DNA of 64,000 nt from Lysobacter sp. GX 14042 (GCF_021390425.1 NZ_JAJUWY010000001.1:62001-126000); one strand, 5' to 3'; positions 46,801 to 55,349 are shown, counted from the first letter of the stretch. A program made the numbers and translations. The notes: generated by a model from the sequence alone, not told the origin.

Positions 46801-47950
46801 GTCCGGGGTCGACAACGTACAGGATCCGCGGCACCGTCAGCGAGGTCTCGGCGACGTTGGTCGCCAGCACGATGCGCCGCTGCGGGCCGGGGTTGAACAC
46901 CCGGTCCTGCTCGCGGACCGACAGCCGCGCGTACAGCGGCAGCACCTCGGTGTGGCGGTACTTGCGGCGCTCCAGGGCCTGGTGGGCATCGCGGATCTCG
47001 CGCTCGCCGGGCAGGAACACCAGCACGTCCCCGCGCGGGTCCTCGCGGGTGATCTCGTCGCAGGCGGCGACGATGCCGTCGGTGACGGTGCGCTCGCCCT
47101 CCCGGTCGCCCTCGCCCTCCAGCGGCCGGTAGCGGACCTCCACCGGATAGCCGCGGCCTTCCACCTGCACCACCGGGGCATCACCGAAGTGGGCGGAAAA
47201 GCGCGCGGTATCGATGGTCGCCGAAGTGACGATCACCTTCAGGTCGCGGCGCCTGGCCAGCAGCTGCTTGAGGTAGCCGAGCAGGAAGTCGATGTTGAGG
47301 CTGCGCTCGTGGGCCTCGTCGATCAGGATCGTGTCGTAGCGCGAGAGCCAGCGGTCGGAGGCGATCTCGGCCAGCAGGATGCCGTCGGTCATGAACTTGA
47401 TCGCGGTGTCCTCGCCGACGTTGTCGGTGAAGCGCACCTGGTAGCCGACCGCGCCGCCCATCGGGACCTGCAGCTCCTCGGCCACGCGGCGGGCGACCGC
47501 GCGCGCGGCGATCCGCCGTGGCTGGGTGCAGCCGATCATCCCCGCCGCCCCGCGGCCGGCGGCCAGGCACAGCTTGGGGATCTGGGTGGTCTTGCCCGAG
47601 CCGGTCTCGCCGGCGATCACCACGACCTGGTGGTCACGGATCAGCCCGACGATGCGGTCGGCCTCGGCGGCGATCGGCAGGCCGGGGTCGACCGGCGCCT
47701 GCGGCAGCTTCGCCGCGCGCGCCTCCCGCCGGCCAGCGGACTCCAGGACGGCCTGCTCGAAGCGTTCGCGCCGCTCCGCGTCCTCGGGCTCCTCGCGCCA
47801 GCGCGACCACAGGCCCATCAGGCGCCCACGGTCCCGGCTCAGTGCGGTGTCGATCGCCTCGCGGCCGCGCGCCAGCGGCGGCGGCACGGGTCCGCCGCCG
47901 CGGCCGCGGCGTCGTGACGAAGGCTTGTCATGGCGATGGGTAGGTTGCAT
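43844..47950 (-). CDS. hrpA: ATP-dependent RNA helicase HrpA
   Basis: 1368 residues, a DEAH/RHA helicase that in E. coli acts on mRNA processing and stalled ribosomes. Walker A GETGSGKTTQ near 114, DEAHERS near 215, TNVAETSLTV and QRAGRCGR motifs, then HA2, OB-fold and the long HrpA C-terminal region. Residues about 620-660 carry an insertion (SPPRKRGSRD) that other HrpA proteins do not have at this point, encoded by a REP-like palindrome. ATG 47950 is chosen; a TTG at 47959 would be in frame. It is only 43 nt from divergent dps. Confidence 0.94.
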   Translation of the reverse strand: MQPTHRHDKPSSRRRGRGGGPVPPPLARGREAIDTALSRDRGRLMGLWSRWREEPEDAERRERFEQAVLESAGRREARAAKLPQAPVDPGLPIAAEADRIVGLIRDHQVVVIAGETGSGKTTQIPKLCLAAGRGAAGMIGCTQPRRIAARAVARRVAEELQVPMGGAVGYQVRFTDNVGEDTAIKFMTDGILLAEIASDRWLSRYDTILIDEAHERSLNIDFLLGYLKQLLARRRDLKVIVTSATIDTARFSAHFGDAPVVQVEGRGYPVEVRYRPLEGEGDREGERTVTDGIVAACDEITREDPRGDVLVFLPGEREIRDAHQALERRKYRHTEVLPLYARLSVREQDRVFNPGPQRRIVLATNVAETSLTVPRILYVVDPGLARVKRYSARGKLDRLHIEAVSQASANQRAGRCGRIAPGTCYRLYGEADFDSRPEFTDPEIRRAALAGVILRMLSLGLGEIDRFPFLEPPEPRAVADGWQELAELGAIGESRDGTRPLTATGKLMARLPVDVKLGRMLVAANDKACLREMLAIASFLGIQDPRERPPEQRAAADNAHAQFVDYSSEFVGILKLWQAYQDAHEELTQSQLRKWCEKNFLGFLRMREWRELHRQLKLLVQELGWSATSPPRKRGSRDVAVDRKPPATEATPTGDAESVRLTAPEYATLHRAILTGLPTQVGHRIPPAGKPSPGPRKPGERRTPAEYEGPRGRRFGLFPGSWLIRKPPPWVLSATLLDTEKVWAMTNASIEPQWAIDELGHLLARRQFDPRWSRSQGRVLGSEQVSLFGLVLAPKRPVHYGAMFPEESRAIFARDALVTGEINTRSAFLARNLEVLEQAREEEAKQRRAGIVVDEDWMTRWYLDRLPAHVHNTHALDAWYGKLPAKERAALEWSLDDLLVGDGTDADRFPPVIALGDARLEVKYRFDPGAPDDGMTVVVPLHLLNALDEVRLGWLAPGFVADKAAALIRSLPKAQRRNFVPAPDFARAFTEAHPGLDEPDAFTGTLARFLGRLTGAELAPTDFDQAALEPHLRTNVRLLDRDGRSVLAESRDPGELRARFGERAAKAFAARAAEGLGRRGLTRFPDEAIPERVPGAAGVPAWPALHDDGDSVSLQVHADRQLAERQHPRGVRRLLQLALADRLRQARRQLPVKPKTGLLYAAIESTAPPELRREGDQLRADLVDGAFEALLGQHADAVRQVRDPAGFDTLGESLGRQLFPEAMTRLQQAEAILEAVAEARRKLESPLMGWASGNLDDMRAHLASLVPAGFLRGVPGPVLTEYPRYLKALALRGERALRDPTRDQARMLELKPFVDALDAAAARGEAGDPEWQALRWDLEELRVSLFAQELGARGISPKKLATRLARLQ
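46040..46070. repeat. REP-like palindrome inside hrpA
   Basis: CTGGAGCCCCGCTTTCGCGG at 46041-46060 followed by GGGTGACG. The stem CCCCGC (46047-46052) pairs with GCGGGG (46057-46062) around TTTC. This consensus (CCCGC-TTTC-GCGGG flanked by TGGA and TGACG) is a repeat family usually intergenic in proteobacteria. Here it is read in frame as SPPRKRGSRD. Confidence 0.75.
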
Positions 47951-47993
47951 TGCTGGCAATTGTCGCCGCTGACGACTCAGGAGTACTCACGAC

Positions 47994-48590
47994 ATGGCAA
48001 CCGCGAAGAAGACCCGCAGCACCACCAAGACCGCGAAGACCACAAGGGGCGCCCGCGGATCGGCCGGTACCCGGACCCGTCCGGCCGCCTCGCCAGGGAA
48101 CGACTCGCGTGCACCGCAACTGGATATCGGGATCGAGGACGGCGACCGCAAGGAGATCTCCACCGGGTTGTCCGCCTTCCTGGCCGATGCGTACACGCTC
48201 TACCTGAAGACCCACAACTTCCACTGGAACGTCACCGGGCCCATGTTCAACGCCCTGCACGTGATGTTCGAGGACCAGTACACCGAACAGTGGCAGGCCC
48301 TGGACGACATCGCCGAACGCATTCGCGCCCTGGGCTACAACGCGCCGGGTTCCTATCAGGAGTTCACCGCGCTGACCTCGATCGAGGAGGAAACCGGGCT
48401 GGACCGGGCACCGGAGTGGAAGGAAATGGTCGCCCAGCTGGTGCAGGGCAACGAAGCGGTGTGCCGGACCGCGCGGCGCGTGCTGCGCACGGCCGACGAC
48501 GCCGGGGACGACCCGACGGTCGACCTGCTGACCCAGCGCCTGCAGACGCATGAGAAGTACGCCTGGATGCTGCGTTCGCTGCTGCAGTAA
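47994..48590 (+). CDS. dps: Dps-type ferritin-like DNA-protection protein with basic tail
   Basis: 198 residues. A Lys/Arg/Thr-rich N-terminal tail of about 40 residues (KKTRSTTKTAKTTRGARGS) is suited to DNA binding. The ferritin-like four-helix domain follows, with ferroxidase motif THNFHWNVTGPMFNALHVMF and EDQYTEQWQALDDIAERI at the dimer interface. It would form a dodecamer that oxidises iron with peroxide. AGGAG lies about ten bases before ATG 47994. It shares a 43-nt divergent gap with hrpA. Confidence 0.94.
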   Translation: MATAKKTRSTTKTAKTTRGARGSAGTRTRPAASPGNDSRAPQLDIGIEDGDRKEISTGLSAFLADAYTLYLKTHNFHWNVTGPMFNALHVMFEDQYTEQWQALDDIAERIRALGYNAPGSYQEFTALTSIEEETGLDRAPEWKEMVAQLVQGNEAVCRTARRVLRTADDAGDDPTVDLLTQRLQTHEKYAWMLRSLLQ

Positions 48591-48623
48591 CAGGCTTTTC
48601 CCACCCCGCCGAAGGCAGTTCCG

Positions 48624-48645
48624 GCCGGCCCGCCCCCGGGCCGGC
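48624..48645. repeat. GC-rich hairpin between dps and recQ
   Basis: A perfect 9-bp stem, GCCGGCCCG (48624-48632) with CGGGCCGGC (48637-48645), around CCCC. No T run follows, so Rho-independent termination is not expected; it could pause polymerase or stabilise the dps mRNA 3' end. TACCCT at 48649-48654, just after it, could be a recQ -10 box. Confidence 0.6.
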
Positions 48646-48661
48646 TGGTACCCTATGCGGC

Positions 48662-50491
48662 ATGCAACAGGCTGCGCTGGAACTGCTCCGCACCACCTTC
48701 GGACACGAAGGCTTCCGTGGCGAGCAGGCGGACATCGTCGACTGCGTGGCCCGGGGCGACGACGCGCTGGTGCTCATGCCCACCGGCGGCGGCAAGTCGC
48801 TTTGCTACCAGCTCCCCGCCCTGCTGCGCGAGGGCTGCGCGATCGTGGTCTCGCCGCTGATCGCGCTGATGCAGGACCAGGTCGAGGGCCTGCGCCAGCT
48901 CGGCGTCAAGGCGGCCTTCCTGAACTCCACGCTGGATGCCGCCGGGGCCGCTTCGGTGGAGCGCGATTTCCTGGATGGCACGCTGGACCTGCTCTACGTC
49001 GCGCCCGAACGGCTGCTGACGCCCCGCTTCCTGTCGCTGCTCGACCGCGCCCACGGCGGCCCCGGCGTCGCCCTGTTCGCCATCGACGAGGCGCACTGCG
49101 TTTCCCAGTGGGGCCATGACTTCCGCCCGGAATACCGCCAGCTGACGGTCCTGCACGAGCGCTGGCCGGACATTCCGCGCATCGCCCTGACCGCCACCGC
49201 CGACGCCCCGACCCGCGAGGAGATCGCCGAGCGGCTGGCGCTGCAGGACGCGCGGCGCTTCACCAGTTCCTTCGACCGGCCCAACATCCGCTACACCGTG
49301 GTGCAGAAGGACGGCGGCGGCACCCGCGCCCTGCTGGACTTCCTCGCCCGCCACCGCGGGCAGAGCGGCATCGTCTACGCGTTCTCGCGGCGCCGGGTGG
49401 AATCGGTCGCCGAGCAGCTGCAGCAGGCGGGCATCGACGCCCTGCCCTACCACGCCGGCATGGACGCGCAGACCCGCGCCGAGCACCAGCGCCGTTTCCT
49501 GCAGGGCGATGGCGTGGTGGTGGTGGCGACGATCGCCTTCGGCATGGGCATCGACAAGCCGGACGTGCGCTTCGTCGCCCATGTCGACCTGCCCAAGTCG
49601 ATCGAAGGCTACTACCAGGAGACCGGCCGCGCCGGCCGCGACGGGATGCCGGCGGTGGCCTGGCTCAGCTACGGCCTGGGCGACGTGGTCAACCTGCGCA
49701 TGCTGATCAACCAGGGCGAGGCCGGCGACGAGCGCAAACGGCTGGAGCTGCGCAAGCTCGACGCCCTGCTCGGCTTCTGCGAGTCCACCGGCTGCCGCCG
49801 CCAGGCCCTGCTGGGCTGGTTCGGCGAGGAGCACGCCGGCGCCTGCGGCAACTGCGACAACTGCCTCAGCCCGCCCGAATGCTGGGACGGCACCGAGGCC
49901 GCGCGCATGGCCCTGAGCTGCGTGTACCGGACCGGCCAGCGCTTCGGCGCCGGACACGTGATCGACGTGCTGCGCGGCACTCCGACCGACAAGGCAACCC
50001 AGCACGGCCACGAGCGCCTGAGCACCTGGGGCATCGGCGCGGAGCTCACGGCACGGCAGTGGAGCAGCGTGTTCCGCCAGCTGGTCGCGCTCGGCCTGCT
50101 GGAGGCCGACCACGAACGCCACGGCGCCCTGCGCCTGACCCAGGCCGCCGGCCCGGTCCTGCGCGGCGAGCGCGAACTGACCTTCCGCAAGGACGCCGCG
50201 CGCCCCCCGCGCGCCACCCGCCAGCGCGCGTCCGTGGACGCCTCGCTGGAGGACCTGTCGCTGGAGGAGCGCCAGCGCTTCGAGGCGCTGCGCCGCTGGC
50301 GCGCCGGAGCCGCCCGCGAGCAGAACGTGCCCGCCTACGTGATCTTCCATGACGCCACCCTGCGGGCGATCGCCGAGGCCGCGCCGGACGACCTGGACGC
50401 ACTGGGGCAGGTACCGGGAATCGGTGCTGTGAAGCTCGAGCGCTACGGCGAGGACGTGCTGCAGCAGTTGCTGGACTGCGAGGCGGCGTAA
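48662..50491 (+). CDS. recQ: ATP-dependent DNA helicase RecQ
   Basis: 609 residues, the E. coli length. Motifs: MPTGGGKSLCYQLPA (Walker A), FAIDEAHCVSQWGHDFRPEY (DEAH and aromatic loop), ATIAFGMGIDKPDVRFV, and QETGRAGRDGMPA (motif VI). A zinc-binding cluster with CGNCDNCL is near 400, winged helix follows, then a C-terminal HRDC domain (ALGQVPGIGAVKLERYG). It unwinds DNA 3'-5' in recombination and SOS repair. Start ATG 48662. tRNA-Lys follows on the opposite strand. Confidence 0.97.
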   Translation: MQQAALELLRTTFGHEGFRGEQADIVDCVARGDDALVLMPTGGGKSLCYQLPALLREGCAIVVSPLIALMQDQVEGLRQLGVKAAFLNSTLDAAGAASVERDFLDGTLDLLYVAPERLLTPRFLSLLDRAHGGPGVALFAIDEAHCVSQWGHDFRPEYRQLTVLHERWPDIPRIALTATADAPTREEIAERLALQDARRFTSSFDRPNIRYTVVQKDGGGTRALLDFLARHRGQSGIVYAFSRRRVESVAEQLQQAGIDALPYHAGMDAQTRAEHQRRFLQGDGVVVVATIAFGMGIDKPDVRFVAHVDLPKSIEGYYQETGRAGRDGMPAVAWLSYGLGDVVNLRMLINQGEAGDERKRLELRKLDALLGFCESTGCRRQALLGWFGEEHAGACGNCDNCLSPPECWDGTEAARMALSCVYRTGQRFGAGHVIDVLRGTPTDKATQHGHERLSTWGIGAELTARQWSSVFRQLVALGLLEADHERHGALRLTQAAGPVLRGERELTFRKDAARPPRATRQRASVDASLEDLSLEERQRFEALRRWRAGAAREQNVPAYVIFHDATLRAIAEAAPDDLDALGQVPGIGAVKLERYGEDVLQQLLDCEAA

Positions 50492-50509
50492 GCGCGCGCA
50501 GGCCGTGGC

Positions 50510-50585
50510 TGGTGGGCCGTGATGGATTCGAACCATCGACCAGCGGATTAAAAGTCCGATGCTCTACCGACTGAGCTAACGGCCC
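50510..50585 (-). tRNA. tRNA-Lys(UUU)
   Basis: 76 nt including an encoded CCA. The acceptor stem GGGCCGU pairs with ACGGCCC, followed by A-CCA. D-arm TAGCTCAGTCGGTAGAGCA, anticodon stem ATCGGAC/GTCCGAT-like with loop CTTTTAA giving anticodon UUU, and T-arm GGTTCGAATCC are all canonical. It reads on the minus strand and ends 19 nt after recQ. As a tRNA 3' end it could serve as an integration site, but no attachment repeat or integrase is visible. Confidence 0.98.
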
Positions 50586-50699
50586 GTTTGAGCCGGCAAT
50601 TGTGCCACGAACCCGGGTCCGGCCGACATTCCCGTTGCCTCGCCGGGCCGCTCCCCGCCCGCCACGGCAGGCATGCCCGGCGCGCAGTACCCTTGCCCG

Positions 50700-51479
50700 A
50701 TGACCAGCCAGACACTCGCAACCGCCGTGCTCCTTGCCGTCCTGGCGGGGGCCTATGGCCTCGGGGTAGCCCGGCTCTGGCGTCGCGCCGGAATCGGGGT
50801 GGCGATCAGTCCGCTGCAGGTGTTCGCCTTCGCCGCGGGGCTGCTGGCGCTGCTCGCCGCGTTCGCCTGGCCGCTGGCCGGCCTCGAGCACTGGTCGCTC
50901 GCGGCCTTCGTTACCCGGCACCTGCTGCTGCTTTCGCTGGCGCCGGCCCTGGTGCTGGCCGGCCGGCCCGGGGCGGCCCTGGCGCATGTCGTCCCGACCG
51001 GGTTGTCATCGCGACTGCACCGGCGCACTGGACGGGTATGGGGCATCGTGGTCGAGGGGCTGGGCGTGGCGGCGGCAGCACACGTCGCCGTGCTGCTGGC
51101 CTGGCACCTGCCGGATGCGGTGGACACCGCGTTGCGTGATCCGGCGGTCCACACGACGCTCCACATCAGCTTGCTGGTGGCCGGGTTCTGGTTCTGGGCC
51201 GCGGTGCTGCACCGGATGCGCGAGCCGTCCAGGTCCAACCAGCCCGCGGTGGTCGCCGTGGTGGCGGTGGCGATCGTCCTCGCGCTGGCGGGCATGCTGC
51301 TCCCGCTCGCGGATGGCACGGCCTACGCACTGCACGCCATCCGCAGCCCGGAAGCCGGGCTGGATGCCGCCGCCGACCATCACCTGGCGCGCATGGCATT
51401 CCGCGCCGCGGCGGTCGTGCCCTACCTCGCCAGCCTGTTCTGGCTGCTGGAACGAAGGAGCCCCGCGCGTTTGCCATGA
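50700..51479 (+). CDS. CtaG-type cytochrome c oxidase assembly factor (caa3_CtaG family)
   Basis: 259 residues with about seven membrane helices. Conserved features are LEHWSLAAFVTRHLLLLSLAP near 63-83 and LLAWHLPDAVDTALRDPAVH then LHISLLVAGFWFW near 140-170, the family histidines that probably handle copper. Members help copper insertion into terminal oxidase. It stands alone, away from oxidase genes. ATG 50700 is chosen; the longer frame from 50673 lacks conserved sequence. Confidence 0.86.
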   Translation: MTSQTLATAVLLAVLAGAYGLGVARLWRRAGIGVAISPLQVFAFAAGLLALLAAFAWPLAGLEHWSLAAFVTRHLLLLSLAPALVLAGRPGAALAHVVPTGLSSRLHRRTGRVWGIVVEGLGVAAAAHVAVLLAWHLPDAVDTALRDPAVHTTLHISLLVAGFWFWAAVLHRMREPSRSNQPAVVAVVAVAIVLALAGMLLPLADGTAYALHAIRSPEAGLDAAADHHLARMAFRAAAVVPYLASLFWLLERRSPARLP

Positions 51480-51565
51480 GCGGCGGCGACGCCACACGGC
51501 CGTGACCCGGTGACCACGCGACGGCGGTGACAGTGTGCATCCCCCGCTTGCGTGGAGCGCGCGAC

Positions 51566-52465
51566 ATGCATCCCAGGACCATCGTCATCACGGGCGCCTC
51601 GAGCGGCTTCGGCCGCGGCCTGGCACAACGGCTGGCCGAACGCGGCGACAACCTGGTGCTGGTGGCCCGGCGCAAGGCGCTGGTCGAGGACATGGCCGCG
51701 GAGCACCGCAACGCCATCGCGGTCCACGCCGATGTCGGCAACCCCGACGAGGTGGAGAAGGTCGCCGCCGCCGCGCTGGCCCGCTTCCCGCGGATCGACG
51801 CCTGGGTGAACAACGCCGGCGTCGCCGCACTGGGGCGCTTCGAGGACGTGCCGCTGCGCGACCACCAGCAGGTGCTGCGCACCAACTTGGGCGGCGCACT
51901 CAACGGCAGCCACGTGGCGATGCGGCACTTCCGCCGCATGGGCTCGGGGACGCTGGTCAACGTCGCCTCGATGCTGGGCCGCACCCCGGCGCCGTATTAC
52001 GCCAGCTACTGCGCCAGCAAGTACGGCATCGTCGGGCTGTGCGCCTCGCTGCGGCAGGAGCTGGCGCTGGACCGCGCGGAGCGCATCCGGGTCTGCGCGG
52101 TGCTGCCGATGGCCGCCGACACCCCCTTCTACGAGCACGCCGCCAACTACACCGGACGCAGCCTGCAGCCGTTCCCGATCACCGACCCCTGGCAGGTCGT
52201 CGAGGCCCTGGTCGATGCGGTGGACAACCCGCGCGACGAGATCGTGGTCGGTCTGCCGGCGAAGGCGGCAATGGCCAGCCAGCAGTTCATGCCATGGCTG
52301 ACCGAGGGCGCGACGGCCGCGGTCTCGCAGCAGTTGCAGATGGAGGACGCCCCGCCCGCCGACCCGACCGGCGGGAACCTGCATTCACCGCTGCAGGCGG
52401 GTACCGGAGTGGAGGGACAGGCCCGGGCGAGGATGGCGGCGGAGCGACGGGTCAGGCGCAGCTGA
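51566..52465 (+). CDS. Short-chain dehydrogenase/reductase
   Basis: 299 residues. Rossmann fold with cofactor motif TGASSGFG at about 9-16, NNAGVAALG (NNAG) near 86, and the catalytic triad Ser in VASMLGRT, Tyr and Lys in YASYCASKYGIVG (YxxxK). The Arg pair VARRK suggests NADP(H). The substrate is unknown. ATG 51566 is preferred over upstream GTG 51527. The C-terminal 50 residues are low-complexity Pro/Gly/Arg-rich. It converges with queC, 5 nt apart. Confidence 0.9.
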   Translation: MHPRTIVITGASSGFGRGLAQRLAERGDNLVLVARRKALVEDMAAEHRNAIAVHADVGNPDEVEKVAAAALARFPRIDAWVNNAGVAALGRFEDVPLRDHQQVLRTNLGGALNGSHVAMRHFRRMGSGTLVNVASMLGRTPAPYYASYCASKYGIVGLCASLRQELALDRAERIRVCAVLPMAADTPFYEHAANYTGRSLQPFPITDPWQVVEALVDAVDNPRDEIVVGLPAKAAMASQQFMPWLTEGATAAVSQQLQMEDAPPADPTGGNLHSPLQAGTGVEGQARARMAAERRVRRS

Positions 52466-52470
52466 CCCGC

Positions 52471-53151
52471 TCAGGCGTAGCGGGTCGTATCCACCGCGCC
52501 TGCGCCCTCGAAACCCTGTGCCCGCAGCCGGCAGGCGTCGCAGCCGCCGCAGGCACGGCCTTCCGCGTCGGCCTGGTAGCACGAGACCGTGTGCGAGAAG
52601 TCCACGCCCAGACGCAGCCCCTCGCTGACGATCGCGTCCTTGCCCAGGTGCTGCAGCGGTGCGTGGATCCGGATCCCCGCGCCTTCGACACCCGCCTTCG
52701 TGGCGAGGTTGGCCAGGCGCTCGAAGGCCTCGATGAACTCGGGGCGGCAGTCGGGATAGCCGGAGTAATCCACCGCGTTGACACCACAGAAGATGTCCGC
52801 CGCCCCCAGCACTTCCGCCCAGCCCAGCGCGACCGACAACATGATGGTGTTGCGGGCCGGGACGTAGGTGACCGGGATCGGGTCGACCGCGGCCGCCTCG
52901 CCGGTCGGCACCTCGATGTCGGCGGTCAGCGCCGAGCCGCCGATGCTGCGCAGGTCCACGTCCACCACCTTGTGCCCGGCGGCGCCAAGCGCCTGCGCCA
53001 CCCGCCGGGCGGCATCCAGCTCGGAGGTATGGCGCTGGCCGTAGCGCACGCTCAGAGCATGGCACCGGAATCCCTGCTCGCGGGCCATGGCGAGCACCAC
53101 GGCGGAGTCCATGCCTCCGGAAAGGAGTACGACGGCGTTCTTGCTGGACAT
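52471..53151 (-). CDS. queC: 7-cyano-7-deazaguanine synthase QueC
   Basis: 226 residues. It converts 7-carboxy-7-deazaguanine to preQ0 with ATP and ammonia, the step after QueE. The PP-loop [10 protein letters not shown] is at residues 9-18; [10 protein letters not shown] and [17 protein letters not shown] are family marks, and the zinc site is near the end ([19 protein letters not shown]). The product feeds queuosine in tRNA. It lies 39 nt after queE. Start ATG 53151. Confidence 0.97.
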   Translation of the reverse strand: MSSKNAVVLLSGGMDSAVVLAMAREQGFRCHALSVRYGQRHTSELDAARRVAQALGAAGHKVVDVDLRSIGGSALTADIEVPTGEAAAVDPIPVTYVPARNTIMLSVALGWAEVLGAADIFCGVNAVDYSGYPDCRPEFIEAFERLANLATKAGVEGAGIRIHAPLQHLGKDAIVSEGLRLGVDFSHTVSCYQADAEGRACGGCDACRLRAQGFEGAGAVDTTRYA

Positions 53152-53190
53152 CTGTCTGTTCCCGTTACGTGTCAGGCTGCGGCAGGCCGG

Positions 53191-53868
53191 TCAGCGCCCC
53201 GGCTCGTCGTTCCATAGCAGCTTGTGCAGCTGCACCTGGAAACGCACCGGCAGGCGATCGGCGACGATCCAGTCGGCCAACGCGGTGGCATCGACCTGGC
53301 CGAAGCTGGGCGAGAAGAGCACCTCGCAGGTGTCGGCCAGGCGGTGCTCCGCGAGCACCCCGCGCGCCCATTCGTAATCCTCGCGGGAGCAGACCACGAA
53401 CTTCACCTGGTCATGCGCGGTGAGCTTGCCGAGGTTGTCCCACAGGTTCCGCCCCACCTCGCCGGAGCCGGGCGTCTTGATGTCCAGCACGCGCGAGACC
53501 CGGGTGTCGACCACCCCGATGTCCATCGCACCCGAGGTCTCCAGCGACACCTCGTAGCCGGCATCGCACAGGCGGCGCAGCAGCTCCGGGCAACGCTTCT
53601 GCGCCAGCGGTTCGCCACCGGTGACACAGACGTGGCGCACCCCGTGGCCGGCGACCTCGGCCAGGATGCCGTCGTAGTCCCACCAGTCACCGCCGTGAAA
53701 GGCGTAGGCGGTATCGCAGTACGTGCAGCGCAGCGGGCAGCCGGTCAGGCGCACGAAGACCGTCGGCCAGCCGATGCTGCGTGATTCGCCCTGCAGCGAC
53801 AGGAAAATCTCGGTCAGCCGCAGGCGCTCGGGCGAGGCCGCGGCCGCCGAGTGGTCGAGTACGTTCAT
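53191..53868 (-). CDS. queE: 7-carboxy-7-deazaguanine synthase QueE
   Basis: 225 residues. A radical-SAM enzyme that contracts the pterin ring of carboxytetrahydropterin. The iron-sulfur motif CPLRCTYCDTAYAF gives the CxxxCxxC cysteines around residue 45, and FLSLQGES is the substrate loop. VTGGEP and LETSGA complete the SAM site. ATG 53868 is chosen; the open frame upstream is not conserved. It is the first of queE-queC and follows cpoB after 98 nt. Confidence 0.96.
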   Translation of the reverse strand: MNVLDHSAAAASPERLRLTEIFLSLQGESRSIGWPTVFVRLTGCPLRCTYCDTAYAFHGGDWWDYDGILAEVAGHGVRHVCVTGGEPLAQKRCPELLRRLCDAGYEVSLETSGAMDIGVVDTRVSRVLDIKTPGSGEVGRNLWDNLGKLTAHDQVKFVVCSREDYEWARGVLAEHRLADTCEVLFSPSFGQVDATALADWIVADRLPVRFQVQLHKLLWNDEPGR

Positions 53869-53966
53869 GCCGGCAATTCTACCGCCCCGGCGGCGGGCCA
53901 CCATGTACCGCGCATTACGACCAGGGCGCAATGCGCCTCCTGTCGCGCCGGACCTTCAAAGCCGGG

Positions 53967-54833
53967 TCAATTCAACCGGCCAAGCCGGATCGCGCCAAGG
54001 CGGTCTTCCGCGATCCGCGCCGCGTCGGTGCCTGGATAGCGGCTGGACACCTCGGCCAGCGTGCGTTCGGCTTCATCGACCTGCTGCAGGCCCTGCTGCG
54101 ACAGGCCGACCTTCAGCAGCGCGCCGGGCGCCTTGTCGTGGGTCGGGAAACGCTCCAGCAGCTGGCGGAACTGCTCCAGCGCGAGCTTGTAGTTCTGGGT
54201 GACGTAGTAGCTCTCGCCCAGCCAGTACAGGGCGTTGGGCGCCCATGCACCGCCCGGGTAGTAGCCCAGGAATGAATTGAACAGGCGCGCGGACTCGTCG
54301 TAACGGCCGGCACGCAGTGCCGCGAAGGCCTGGTCGTAGGACTCGCGCTCGCCCTCCAGGGCATCCATCGCACCCGGATCGCCATGCACGACGGGGCCCG
54401 TCTCGGCCGCACCCGCGGTGCTGCGGGCCTGCGCCGCAGGCGCCGCCGACCCGGTGTCGCCCGGCACGTCGCCGAGCTCGAGCACCTCGTCGGAACCCGT
54501 TGCATCCACCGGGGCGCCGCCGCCTTCCAGCCGGTTGAGCCGGCCGTCCAGGTCCAGGTACTGCACCCGGGCCGCCTCGCGGGCCTGCTGCTGCTCGTGG
54601 GTGAGCTCCTCGACCTGTGCCCGCAGTGCGACCACCTCGTCCTTGAGCATGTTCACCTGCCGCAGCAGGTCCATGGTCGCCTGGTTGTTGCCGGCCTGCT
54701 GCTCGAGCAGGGCGACCCGCTCGGCCAGGCTCGTGCGTTGCGCCGAAGCGGGCGCGGCGGCCACACGGGCCGCCGCGACCACCACCGGTGCCACGATCAT
54801 CGCTCGAAAGGACTTGCGCATCACCGGTGCCAT
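53967..54833 (-). CDS. cpoB: Tol-Pal system protein CpoB (YbgF)
   Basis: 288 residues. Signal peptide to about residue 30 (ending ASAQ), a trimerising coiled coil at about 38-105 (ERVALLEQQAGNNQ, LKDEVVALRAQVEEL), a linker, then TPR repeats at about 165-285 (DQAFAALRAGRYDESARLF, YPGGAWAPNALYWLGESYYV). In E. coli CpoB links PBP1B and Tol to coordinate outer-membrane constriction. Start ATG 54833, 3 nt after the pal stop; ATG 54821 is an alternative. Confidence 0.95.
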   Translation of the reverse strand: MAPVMRKSFRAMIVAPVVVAAARVAAAPASAQRTSLAERVALLEQQAGNNQATMDLLRQVNMLKDEVVALRAQVEELTHEQQQAREAARVQYLDLDGRLNRLEGGGAPVDATGSDEVLELGDVPGDTGSAAPAAQARSTAGAAETGPVVHGDPGAMDALEGERESYDQAFAALRAGRYDESARLFNSFLGYYPGGAWAPNALYWLGESYYVTQNYKLALEQFRQLLERFPTHDKAPGALLKVGLSQQGLQQVDEAERTLAEVSSRYPGTDAARIAEDRLGAIRLGRLN

Positions 54834-54836
54834 TGC

Positions 54837-55349
54837 TTACCGCGCGTTGTAGGTGATCTCGACGCGGCGGTTCTGCGCCCAGCAGTCCTCGCCGGACGCG
54901 GTGCAGGTCGGACGCTCTTCGCCGTAGCTGACCACGGTCTGCTGGCTGCCCGAACCACCGTTGGCCTGGATCGCCGAGGACACGCTGTTGCCACGGCGCT
55001 CGCCCAGGCCCAGGTTGTACTCGCGGCTGCCGCGCTCGTCGGCGTGGCCTTCCAGGGTCATGCGCGAGGACGGACGGTCACGCAGGTACTTGGCGTGGCA
55101 GCCGACGATCGCCTGGAACTCCGGACGCAGCGACTCCTGGTCGAAGTCGAAGTAGATGACGCGCTGGCGCAGGCAGGCGTCGGTGTCCAGATCCTCGGGG
55201 CCGTACACGCCGGTGGTCGGTGCCGGGGTGGTCGGGGTCTGGGTGGCGGGCGGGGTCTCGGCCGGCGGGGCCTCCTTGACCTTCTTCGAGCAGGCAACGG
55301 CCGCGGTGCACATCAGGGCGGCAAGCAGAATGCGGGTGGTGCTGTTCAT
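54837..55349 (-). CDS. pal: Peptidoglycan-associated lipoprotein Pal
   Basis: 170 residues. Lipobox AAVACSKK with Cys near residue 20, Pro/Thr-rich linker, then an OmpA-like domain with RVIYFDFDQESLRPEF, LEGHADERGSREYNLGLGERR (the peptidoglycan-binding signature) and NRRVEITYNAR at the end. It anchors the outer membrane to peptidoglycan. I chose ATG 55349, with GAGGA upstream. It follows tolB by 69 nt. Confidence 0.97.
   Translation of the reverse strand: MNSTTRILLAALMCTAAVACSKKVKEAPPAETPPATQTPTTPAPTTGVYGPEDLDTDACLRQRVIYFDFDQESLRPEFQAIVGCHAKYLRDRPSSRMTLEGHADERGSREYNLGLGERRGNSVSSAIQANGGSGSQQTVVSYGEERPTCTASGEDCWAQNRRVEITYNAR

Noticed and set aside
50510-50585. tRNA-Lys as the attachment site of an integrated element
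   Set aside because: No integrase, no duplicated tRNA 3' end and no change in gene content on either side.
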